Positions 56,888-64,000 of a DNA stretch of 64,000 nucleotides are shown here, piece by piece. A model generated the notes under the pieces. That model was not told the DNA's origin. It did not search any database and was given only the letters and a program-made list of their open reading frames with translations. Source of the DNA: Bacillus sp. NTK074B (lineage in GTDB: Bacteria; Bacillota; Bacilli; Bacillales; Bacillaceae_B); contig NZ_JAFKOH010000003.1 in assembly GCF_017303375.1 (NCBI RefSeq), positions 1 to 64,000 of the forward strand, given 5' to 3'. The position numbers and the translations under genes are program-made. Position 1 is the stretch's first letter. The number at the start of each line of letters is the position of its first letter.

Positions 56888-58657
56888 TCAGGATGAAAAC
56901 TGCTTGTTCAGTGAGACGGTGAAAGTCGTTCCTTGATTCAATTCACTCTCCACTTTAATATCCCCTTCATGTGCTTCAATGATATGCTTGACGATGGCAA
57001 GCCCAAGACCGGTACCACCGGAGTTACGGCTTCTCGCTTTATCGACCCGATAAAACCGTTCAAAGATACGGGGCAGCTCTTCAGGACTTATTCCCATGCC
57101 ATTATCCTTCACTCTAACATATACTTTGCCTTGATCTTCCTCAAGAGTTATCCACACATCACCGCCTTTAGGCGTATACACAATGGCATTGCTGATCAAA
57201 TTGATGAAAACCTGCTTTAATCGATATGAATCCACTTCAGCCAGTCCTCTTGAATCGAAATCGGACTGAAGTGATATCTCTTTCGGCTTCGCCTTTTCTT
57301 TTAATATCGGCATTACATCTTCAATCAGCCCTGCTACTTCCACTTGCTCGACATTCAGCTCAAAGCCCTGCTTCTCAATCTTGGACAATTCCAGCAGATC
57401 TTTGATGAGGGATTGCAGCCTGTCACTTTCCTTCAGGATGATGTCCAGAAATGATTTCAGGGTTTCCGGATCATTCATCGCTCCGTCCAACAACGTTTCA
57501 GAGAATCCTTTGATCGAAGTGATTGGCGTTTTCAGCTCGTGTGAGACATTCGCCACAAAATCTTTACGCATTTGTTCGAGCTTTTTAAGTTCGGTAATGT
57601 CATGGAATACAACGACAATCCCTTTCCATTCGTCATTGTTCCCGATGATAGGGGCTCCGTACACTTCATAATGCTTTCGATCAAGCTTATGGGGGAGGAG
57701 TATCTGTTTACGTAATCGTTCTTCTGTCATGAATATTTCTTCCACAAGCTTATTGACTTCCTGGTAGTGAATGACCTCATGATATCGCACTTTCTTCAAT
57801 TGACTTTCCTTTAGACTAAAGAAATCCCTGAACGTTTTGTTCGTCAATACGACAAAGCCGCGGTGATCAATTAAAAGAAGGGCACTTCCCATATTTTCAA
57901 TCAGGGTCGTCAATCGATTCTGCTGCATATCCTGGGCATTCACCATCTCTTGAAGGTTCCTTGCCAGAATATTGATGGAAGTACTTAACATACTCGTTTC
58001 ATCCAATCGATCTTCGTAGGTCCTCGCCCGGTAATTTCCTTTGGCCAGCTCGATGGATACATTGGTGGCAGACTCAATGGGTTTGGTGTATCTTACTGTA
58101 ATCCGGGATCCCAGGATGATGATGAGGACCAATGCAAGGCCAAGGGAAATGGACAGAACAAACCAGATTTGCTGGGTCCCTTTCTCGAGGGCATCCACCT
58201 CTGCACTCATGACGAGGAGGCCCATCATCTGATCATTAGCATCTTTTAACGGGTACCAATAAAATCTAAATTCGTTTTCAGACGTAACCAGCTTTTTATG
58301 CTTATGCTTAACATCCCAATTATTATGGATTTCCTTTACGATTCTCTCTTGCTGTGGGCCGACATACGATTCCAACGCCTCTGTATCATGTACTACGTTA
58401 CCTGCTTTATCGAGGATCGTGATCCGAACATCCAATATGTCACTCAATTCCTGGATCATGTCCGGATTGATTTCTTTCGGTGTTCCGTTCTCTTCAATGG
58501 AGCTGGCCAGCAACCTTGCCTCTTTTTCGATCCTAGAGTTGAACGTATCTAAATAAAAATTCTTGAAGATTTGTCCCAAAAGCAGCCCAAGCCCTATCAA
58601 AACAGCGATGATCAACGTAATTAAAGCAAATAGGAGCTTTGTTCTAAATTTGGTCAT
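56888..58657 (-). CDS. phoR: Phosphate-sensing histidine kinase PhoR
   Basis: 589 residues: membrane helices at about 8-30 and 163-183 flanking an extracytoplasmic sensor domain, HAMP (184-236), PAS (245-355), the phosphoacceptor H373 in NVSHELKTP, and HATPase_c with GDVWITL, GTGLGLAIVKHI. It is the partner of PhoP (overlap of four bases) and should autophosphorylate on phosphate limitation. Confidence 0.94.
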   Translation of the reverse strand: MTKFRTKLLFALITLIIAVLIGLGLLLGQIFKNFYLDTFNSRIEKEARLLASSIEENGTPKEINPDMIQELSDILDVRITILDKAGNVVHDTEALESYVGPQQERIVKEIHNNWDVKHKHKKLVTSENEFRFYWYPLKDANDQMMGLLVMSAEVDALEKGTQQIWFVLSISLGLALVLIIILGSRITVRYTKPIESATNVSIELAKGNYRARTYEDRLDETSMLSTSINILARNLQEMVNAQDMQQNRLTTLIENMGSALLLIDHRGFVVLTNKTFRDFFSLKESQLKKVRYHEVIHYQEVNKLVEEIFMTEERLRKQILLPHKLDRKHYEVYGAPIIGNNDEWKGIVVVFHDITELKKLEQMRKDFVANVSHELKTPITSIKGFSETLLDGAMNDPETLKSFLDIILKESDRLQSLIKDLLELSKIEKQGFELNVEQVEVAGLIEDVMPILKEKAKPKEISLQSDFDSRGLAEVDSYRLKQVFINLISNAIVYTPKGGDVWITLEEDQGKVYVRVKDNGMGISPEELPRIFERFYRVDKARSRNSGGTGLGLAIVKHIIEAHEGDIKVESELNQGTTFTVSLNKQFSS

Positions 58658-59373
58658 CGAGTTTTTGGCTCCTCCAATTTATATCCGAGGCCGCGAATGG
58701 TCTTAATATAGGTCGGTTTCTTCGTATTTGATTCAATTTTTTCCCGTAAGTGACTGATATGAACGTCCACAATCCTCGTATCTCCAGCGAAATCATAGTT
58801 CCAAACCGCACTTAGGAGCTGATCTCTCGTCAACACTCTCCCTTTATTATCCGTTAAGTATAAGAGGAGCTCGAATTCCTTTGGTGTCAATTCCAGCAGC
58901 TCACCTTGAAAGTACGCTTCATATTGTTCGGGATACACCTTCAGTTCCCCGACTTCCTTATAATCTGTCGGTTCCGGTGCAACCGGTTCAGCGGCTTCCT
59001 GCATCGCCTGGCTGCGTCTAAGGATCGCTTTCACCCTTGCCACCACTTCACGGGGACTGAACGGCTTTGTCATATAATCATCCGCACCAAGCTCCAAGCC
59101 AAGAACCTTATCAAATTCATCATCCTTGGCCGTCAACATCAAAATAGGAATATTGATCTTTCGTTGTCTGAGATCCTTGCATACCTCTACTCCGTCCATA
59201 GTAGGAAGCATCAAATCCAGTATGATCAGGTCCGGGGATTGTTCAATCGCTGCATCCCTTCCCTCTTCACCATCATGGACCGTTATAACCGAATAACCTG
59301 ATTGTTCAAGATTATACTTTAAGAGTGTTGCGATCGATTGTTCATCATCCACTACCAAGATTTTTTTGCTCAT
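58654..59373 (-). CDS. phoP: Phosphate response regulator PhoP
   Basis: 239-residue OmpR-type regulator: receiver with phosphoacceptor D53 (LILDLMLP), then a winged-helix DNA-binding domain (LELTPKEFELLLYLTDNKGRVLTR; VDVHISHLREKI). It controls the phosphate-starvation regulon with PhoR. Position after mdh resembles B. subtilis, with one extra gene (the MaoC-like one) between. Confidence 0.95.
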   Translation of the reverse strand: MSKKILVVDDEQSIATLLKYNLEQSGYSVITVHDGEEGRDAAIEQSPDLIILDLMLPTMDGVEVCKDLRQRKINIPILMLTAKDDEFDKVLGLELGADDYMTKPFSPREVVARVKAILRRSQAMQEAAEPVAPEPTDYKEVGELKVYPEQYEAYFQGELLELTPKEFELLLYLTDNKGRVLTRDQLLSAVWNYDFAGDTRIVDVHISHLREKIESNTKKPTYIKTIRGLGYKLEEPKTR

Positions 59374-59562
59374 TTAATGTGCCTCCATACAAAAGAAAAT
59401 TAACCCCAACATCCAAACGTTTATGTAATTGTACTTTCATTATAATATAAATCTTGAGGCTTACCATCATTTAAAGAGATTTAACACTTTTTAGTTTTCT
59501 TCTCTCTCATACTATTTCTTTAATAGGATGCGCTTTACTAAGGTTATTTATCAATTGCATGC

Positions 59563-59597
59563 ATAAAAAAAGAGCTATGATCACATAGCTCTTTCGA
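59563..59597 (-). terminator. Terminator of the MaoC-like gene
   Basis: On the minus strand AAAGAGCTATGTGATCATAGCTCTTT is a near-perfect hairpin followed by seven T, just after the stop. Confidence 0.9.
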
Positions 59598-59599
59598 CA

Positions 59600-60076
59600 T
59601 TAAAAGTTCTCTAATGCATGACTATTCATTTTTTCCAGGCGGTGAGGAGGACAAACTTTGATGGTGCCGTTGATTACCTTTTCATCCTCTTCATTTGTGG
59701 CCGAAACTTGAATCGTCACCAAGTGGTTACTTGGATTTACGTCTGTCACTTCAAACAGGAATTGTACCGTGGCGTAATGATAGACCGGTTTCGGAAATTC
59801 AATATTCTGCTCTACAATATGTGAGCCCGGGCCGGGAAGATATTTCGAAACAGCGGATGTAATGATTCCCGTCAGCATGATGGATGGAACGATCGGCTTT
59901 TTAAATGGCGTCTGTGAAGCATAATCGTGCTGGATGTATAATGGATTGGCGTCATTTGTGAGCCCAAGGTATAGAAGCAGTTCGTTGTCTTCAATTTTTT
60001 CTGTCAGGGTCAGTTTTTCACCCACGGTCATTTCTTCGATTTTTCTTCCAAGTTTTCTCTTTTTCCCCAATAGCAT
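59600..60076 (-). CDS. MaoC-like hot-dog dehydratase/hydratase
   Basis: About 158 residues, a single hot-dog fold. YLGLTNDANPLYIQHDYA carries the Asp-Asn-His arrangement of (R)-specific enoyl-CoA hydratases, and VPSIMLTGIITSAVSKYLPGPG follows. Hydration of an enoyl thioester is likely; the substrate is unknown. I start it at ATG 60076, seven bases after GGAGGTG. It sits between mdh and phoP, which are adjacent in B. subtilis. Confidence 0.78.
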   Translation of the reverse strand: MLLGKKRKLGRKIEEMTVGEKLTLTEKIEDNELLLYLGLTNDANPLYIQHDYASQTPFKKPIVPSIMLTGIITSAVSKYLPGPGSHIVEQNIEFPKPVYHYATVQFLFEVTDVNPSNHLVTIQVSATNEEDEKVINGTIKVCPPHRLEKMNSHALENF

Positions 60077-60265
60077 AAGAAGCACCTCCGAGTATGTAAA
60101 CGATTACAATTTTAAATAATAAAAATTGTTTTTATTGTCTGTCTATTAGTATTTTATCATTTTTAGGGTTTCCATACAAAGAGTTTTTACGCAGGGAAAG
60201 ACAATTTCATTTTCTCTTTAAAATCTCGTTTGGGATTAGGATGGTAGCTGTTGAAAACGGAGAGA

Positions 60266-60405
60266 GTGCTGGTTGATTTCCGCTCCAGGATGCTCGCTTT
60301 CCGCGGGGCTGGCGGTGAGCCTCCTCGGCTGCGCCTGCGGTGTCTCACCTTTCCAGCTTTTCCCGCAGGAGTCGAGCATCCTTCCGCTCCAATCAACTTT
60401 CTGAG
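60266..60405. repeat. Structured intergenic repeat, copy at 60.3 kb
   Basis: Full copy between mdh and the MaoC-like gene. Outer arms GTTGATT/AATCAAC, then GGATGCTCG with CGAGCATCC, nine perfect pairs. Inner stem CTGG/CCAG around GGTGAGCCTCCTCGGC. The rest of 60077-60573 holds only AT-rich spacer and the mdh terminator. Confidence 0.85.
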
Positions 60406-60521
60406 CATACTACTTTTAAAGTAGTAATAAATATTAAATTCTTTTAGCAAAACAAACTTTGTAAAATCTATTTCTAATTTGTTTAAAATCTTTTATTTAC
60501 AATTAAATATCCAAGCTATCA

Positions 60522-60556
60522 TAAAAAAAACTGACCTCCCAAATGGAAGCCAGTTC
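60522..60556 (-). terminator. Terminator of citZ-icd-mdh
   Basis: On the minus strand AACTGGCTTCC pairs with GGAGGTCAGTT (one G-T pair), followed by eight T. Confidence 0.88.
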
Positions 60557-60573
60557 TGAAAACATTAAATCTA

Positions 60574-61512
60574 TTAAGCCAATGAAGACATCACGTTTTT
60601 CACTGCGTCAGCGGAGTTGGCCAGGGCAGCTTTCTCTTCTTCTGTCAGTTCGAGTTCGATGATTTTTTCGAGACCGTTTCCACCGAGAATGGTCGGGACA
60701 CCGAGGTAGATGCCTTCGAATCCGTATTCGCCTTCTAAGTAGGCGATGGCCGGGATGACCCGGCGCTGATCTTTAAGGATGGCTTCGACCATCTGGACGA
60801 GTGAGGCGGCTGGAGCATAATAGGCACTTCCGTTACCGAGAAGTCCTACGATCTCGCCCCCTCCTTTGCGGGTGCGCTCTACGATGGCGTCAAGGCGGTC
60901 TTTCGGGATCAACGTCTCTAGCGGGATGCCTCCTGCATAGGAGTAGCGAATAAGAGGAACCATGTCGTCACCGTGACCACCAAGAACAAATCCTGTGATA
61001 TCTTTTACGGAAAGGTTTAGTTCTTGTGCGACAAACGTCCGGAAACGGGCCGTATCCAATACGCCCGATTGTCCGATCACACGCTCTTTTGGAAAGCCGG
61101 ATTCTTTGAACACGGTATAGGTCATGGCATCCACTGGGTTCGTTAATACAATGATGTAGCAGTCAGGTGAGTGCTTCACGATTTGCTGAGTGACTGATTT
61201 CATGACCTTTTGATTGGTCTGAACCAGGTCATCACGGCTCATACCCGGTTTCCGGGCAATTCCAGCTGTGATGACGACGATATCCGAATCCTTTGTATCC
61301 TCGTAATTGGATGTACCGATGATGTTTGCATCAAATCCTTGGACAGGGCTCGCTTCCAGCATATCCAACGCTTTCCCTTTCGTTGGATCCTCGTTTTGCG
61401 GAATATCAACCAAAACCACATCTCCAAGTTCTTTCTGAGCGAGCATCAGTGCAGTGGTCGCCCCGGTGAAACCTCCACCGATAACAGATACTTTTCTACG
61501 TTTAATGGCCAT
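60574..61512 (-). CDS. mdh: Malate dehydrogenase
   Basis: 312 residues of the LDH-like malate dehydrogenase type. NAD-binding [10 protein letters not shown] near residue 10; catalytic His in [11 protein letters not shown] and substrate arginines in [10 protein letters not shown]. Oxidises malate in the TCA cycle. I start it at the second ATG, seven bases after AGGAGG. Third gene of citZ-icd-mdh. Confidence 0.96.
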   Translation of the reverse strand: MAIKRRKVSVIGGGFTGATTALMLAQKELGDVVLVDIPQNEDPTKGKALDMLEASPVQGFDANIIGTSNYEDTKDSDIVVITAGIARKPGMSRDDLVQTNQKVMKSVTQQIVKHSPDCYIIVLTNPVDAMTYTVFKESGFPKERVIGQSGVLDTARFRTFVAQELNLSVKDITGFVLGGHGDDMVPLIRYSYAGGIPLETLIPKDRLDAIVERTRKGGGEIVGLLGNGSAYYAPAASLVQMVEAILKDQRRVIPAIAYLEGEYGFEGIYLGVPTILGGNGLEKIIELELTEEEKAALANSADAVKNVMSSLA

Positions 61513-61548
61513 CATGATTCCTCCTATTCATGTCTTTATGTAAAGGAA

Positions 61549-61587
61549 GGAGTGCCTCTGTCAGAAGCACCCCATCCTTATCTTCCA
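61549..61587 (-). other. Intercistronic hairpin between icd and mdh
   Basis: AAGGAAGGAGTGCCTCTG pairs imperfectly with CAGAAGCACCCCATCCTT, but no T-run follows on the minus strand. It may be a processing or stability element of the polycistronic mRNA rather than a terminator. Confidence 0.55.
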
Positions 61588-61590
61588 TTA

Positions 61591-62865
61591 TTATGCTTCC
61601 ATGTTTTCGATTAAAGCAGAACCGAACTCAGAGCATTTCACTTCTGTTGCTCCATCCATCAGACGGGCAAAGTCATAGGTTACCACTTTAGAAGCGATTG
61701 TTTTTTCCATTGATTTAGAGATCAGGTTAGCAGCTTCTGTCCAGCCTAGGTGTTCAAGCATTAACACACCAGAAAGGATGACAGAAGATGGATTCACTTT
61801 ATCCATACCTGCATATTTAGGAGCCGTTCCATGAGTTGCCTCAAAGATCGCATGTCCTGTTTCGTAGTTGATGTTTGCACCAGGAGCAATACCGATTCCA
61901 CCTACTTGAGCAGCAAGTGCATCAGAGATGTAATCTCCGTTTAGGTTCATGGTTGCGACTACATCGAACTCAGCTGGACGAGTAAGGATTTGTTGTAAGA
62001 AGATATCAGCGATTGAATCCTTCACGATGATCTTACCTGCTGCTTCAGCATCAGATTGAGCTTTATTAGCCGCTTCCAATCCGTCAGCTTCCTTGATCTT
62101 GTCATATTGAGCCCAAGTGAATACTTTATCGCCGAATTCTTTCTCAGCAAGCTCGTAACCCCAATTTTTGAATGCTCCTTCAGTGAACTTCATGATGTTC
62201 CCTTTGTGAACAAGCGTTACGGACTTACGGCCTTCAGTGATTGCGTAATTGATCGCAGCACGTACAAGACGGTTTGTTCCTTCTTCAGAAACAGGCTTGA
62301 TTCCGATACCGGATGTTTCAGGGAAACGGATTTTGTTGACGCCCATTTCGTCTTGCAGGAAGCTGATTAATTTCTTCACTTCATCAGAACCTTTAGCGTA
62401 CTCGATACCTGCATAGATATCCTCAGTGTTTTCACGGAAGATGACCATGTCAGTGTCTTCAGGACGCTTAACTGGTGAAGGAACACCTTCGAAGTAGCGT
62501 ACTGGACGCAGGCATGTGAATAGATCCAATTCCTGGCGAAGGGCAACGTTCAATGAACGGATTCCGCCGCCGACAGGAGTCGTAAGTGGACCTTTGATTG
62601 CGATGAAGTATTCACGGATTGCTTCAAGCGTATCGTTTGGAAGCCATTCCCCTGTTTTGTTGAATGCTTTTTCCCCAGCATATACTTCTTTCCATGAGAT
62701 CTTGCGTTCACCTTTGTATGCTTTCTCTACAGAAGCATCCAGGACGCGCTTGGCTGCTGCCCAAATATCTGGACCCGTTCCGTCACCTTCAATGAATGGG
62801 ACGATTGGATTGTTAGGCACATTAAGTTGGCCATTCTGGTTTGTAATTTTTTCACCTTGTGTCAT
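61591..62865 (-). CDS. icd: NADP-dependent isocitrate dehydrogenase
   Basis: 424 residues, the expected length for bacterial homodimeric enzymes. The phosphorylatable-type active-site segment [25 protein letters not shown] and [26 protein letters not shown] are present. Converts isocitrate to 2-oxoglutarate. Lies between citZ and mdh. Confidence 0.96.
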   Translation of the reverse strand: MTQGEKITNQNGQLNVPNNPIVPFIEGDGTGPDIWAAAKRVLDASVEKAYKGERKISWKEVYAGEKAFNKTGEWLPNDTLEAIREYFIAIKGPLTTPVGGGIRSLNVALRQELDLFTCLRPVRYFEGVPSPVKRPEDTDMVIFRENTEDIYAGIEYAKGSDEVKKLISFLQDEMGVNKIRFPETSGIGIKPVSEEGTNRLVRAAINYAITEGRKSVTLVHKGNIMKFTEGAFKNWGYELAEKEFGDKVFTWAQYDKIKEADGLEAANKAQSDAEAAGKIIVKDSIADIFLQQILTRPAEFDVVATMNLNGDYISDALAAQVGGIGIAPGANINYETGHAIFEATHGTAPKYAGMDKVNPSSVILSGVLMLEHLGWTEAANLISKSMEKTIASKVVTYDFARLMDGATEVKCSEFGSALIENMEA

Positions 62866-62895
62866 TATGTAACCTCCATTTTTTCATTATCAAAG

Positions 62896-62937
62896 GGGAT
62901 GACCCATAAGTTAAGCATGTTGAGTCATTCCCCTTCT
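62896..62937 (-). other. Intercistronic hairpin between citZ and icd
   Basis: On the minus strand AAGGGGAATGAC pairs with GTCATCCCCTT around a 17-nt loop without a following T-run. Similar to the icd-mdh hairpin in placement. Confidence 0.55.
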
Positions 62938-62981
62938 CTTATTATTACACCAATATTTTTACTATTTGTAAATATTGATGA

Positions 62982-64000
62982 TTACCCTCTTTGATCGACA
63001 GGTACATATTCCTGCTTGCCAGGCCCCACATAATCAGCACGTGGGCGGATCAGGCGGTTGTTGGAATATTGTTCAAGGATATGCGCCAACCAGCCGGATA
63101 CACGGCTTACCGCAAAGATCGGCGTGAATAGATCATGATCGATGCCTAAGCTGTGGTAGACAGATGCCGAGTAGAAATCAACATTTGGCGGCAAGCCTTT
63201 GTTTGACGTAAATACGTCTTCAACCTTAACGGACATTTCGTAGTATTTACTTTGTCCTGTTAATTCAGTTAATTTTTTGGACATTTCTTTTAGATGCTTG
63301 GCACGTGGATCCCCTTGACGGTATACACGGTGACCGAAGCCCATGATTTTTTCTTTTTTCTCTAACTTGTCCAGGATATATTCTTCTGCTTTATCGACAG
63401 AACCGATTTCAGTAAGCATCTTCATAACCTGCTCATTTGCCCCACCGTGTAGCGGCCCTTTTAAAGCTCCGATTGCAGCCGTAACACCTGAATAGACGTC
63501 TGATAGAGTTGCCACACAGACACGTGCTGTGAAAGTAGAGGCGTTTAACTCATGGTCCGCATGCAGGACAAGTGCTTTATTGAATGCTTCAACTTCAATA
63601 GGCTCAGGATCTTTACCTGTCAGCATGTATAAGAAGTTAGCGGCAAAGCCCAGGTCCTTACGTGGGGCAACCGGTTCCTGACCGTTGCGGATGCGGGAAA
63701 AGCTTGTAACGATCGTCGGGATCTTCGCTTGAAGGCGAACAGCTTTCAAGTAGTTTTCCTTGTCTTCCATCACGTCTGCTTTGTCATCATATAAGCCAAG
63801 TAAGGAAACGGCAGAACGTAAAGCGGCCATCGGATGGACTTCCTTGATGTTATACATCTTGAAATGCTCAAGCACTTCTTTAGGCAGTTCAGCGTTAGCT
63901 GCCAACAGCTCTGTAAATTCCTGTAGTTCCGATGCGTTAGGCAATTTCAGATGCCATAATAGGTAGATTACCTCTTCGAAGCTTGCATTGTTTGCTAAGT
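62982..64000 (-). CDS. citZ: Citrate synthase (5' end outside the window)
   Basis: About 338 C-terminal residues are visible and the frame stays open to the right edge, reading LANNASFEEVIYLLWH before the part with ALNASTFTARV-like ELNASTFTARVCVA. Catalytic histidines lie in KGPLHGGANEQVM and MGFGHRVYR and the aspartate in NVDFYSASVY. Condenses acetyl-CoA and oxaloacetate. The start is missing, roughly 30-35 residues by comparison with the family. Confidence 0.94.
   Translation of the reverse strand, partial: LANNASFEEVIYLLWHLKLPNASELQEFTELLAANAELPKEVLEHFKMYNIKEVHPMAALRSAVSLLGLYDDKADVMEDKENYLKAVRLQAKIPTIVTSFSRIRNGQEPVAPRKDLGFAANFLYMLTGKDPEPIEVEAFNKALVLHADHELNASTFTARVCVATLSDVYSGVTAAIGALKGPLHGGANEQVMKMLTEIGSVDKAEEYILDKLEKKEKIMGFGHRVYRQGDPRAKHLKEMSKKLTELTGQSKYYEMSVKVEDVFTSNKGLPPNVDFYSASVYHSLGIDHDLFTPIFAVSRVSGWLAHILEQYSNNRLIRPRADYVGPGKQEYVPVDQRG

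Noticed and set aside
60187-60450. Minus-strand open frame of 87 codons
   Set aside because: Same translated repeat core as the frame near 49.2 kb; not a gene.

Overview
This 64-kb window is a stretch of chromosome from a low-GC, endospore-forming member of the Bacillaceae. Evidence: sspI (spore protein), ytxC and ytaF (sporulation-associated), two T-box leaders, a lysine riboswitch, an L20-type leader with an ATT-started infC, and a gene order that, as I recall it, is nearly colinear with Bacillus subtilis from sdhCAB to citZ. Most genes are on the minus strand. I see no rRNA, tRNA, CRISPR array, prophage or transposase gene.

Layout, left to right. 0.2-3.4 kb: succinate dehydrogenase (sdhCAB). 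3.8-5.9 kb: yslB and the aspartokinase gene lysC under a lysine riboswitch. 6.2-8 kb: uvrC. 8-16.9 kb: an accessory block between uvrC and trxA. It holds a GT-C-like membrane glycosyltransferase, an FTR1 iron permease with a secreted partner, a four-gene overlapping operon (sugar epimerase, flippase-like membrane protein, alkaline-phosphatase-superfamily enzyme, family 2 glycosyltransferase), and an iron-regulated lipoprotein. Both iron transcription units have near-consensus sigma-A promoters overlapped by Fur boxes. 17-22.8 kb: trxA, then the fatty-acid degradation genes lcfA-fadR-fadB-etfB-etfA with a FadR operator. 23-29.7 kb: a 27-codon membrane peptide gene, yshE, mutS2, polX, cvpA, zapA and divergent rnhC. 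29.9-34.5 kb: pheST with a Phe T-box, and a SpoU-family rRNA methyltransferase. 34.6-38.2 kb: sspI, an M42 aminopeptidase, a dUTPase-like protein, ysdB, a TVP38 protein and ysdA. 38.3-41.8 kb: infC-rpmI-rplT and thrS with a Thr T-box. 42-49 kb: ytxC, dnaI, dnaB, nrdR, an unknown protein, speD and gapB. 49.5-56.6 kb: coaE, ytaF, mutM, polA and hflK-hflC. 56.9-64 kb: phoPR, a MaoC-like protein, mdh, icd and the 3' part of citZ.

The core genes cover central metabolism (TCA cycle, gluconeogenic gapB, beta-oxidation with ETF electron carriers), replication initiation and DNA repair, and translation (IF3, L35, L20, Phe and Thr tRNA synthetases). The accessory block combines ferric/ferrous iron acquisition with assembly of an unidentified surface glycoconjugate.

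The least expected signals are non-coding. A ~130-bp structured repeat is present in four recognisable copies plus one remnant, and its stems differ between copies by compensatory base changes. One copy carries a second hairpin element nested inside it. Three intergenic spacers hold degenerate tandem arrays of exact 21- or 18-bp period; one array is arranged as two head-to-head arms. The speD leader can pair an 8-nt element with its own ribosome-binding site.
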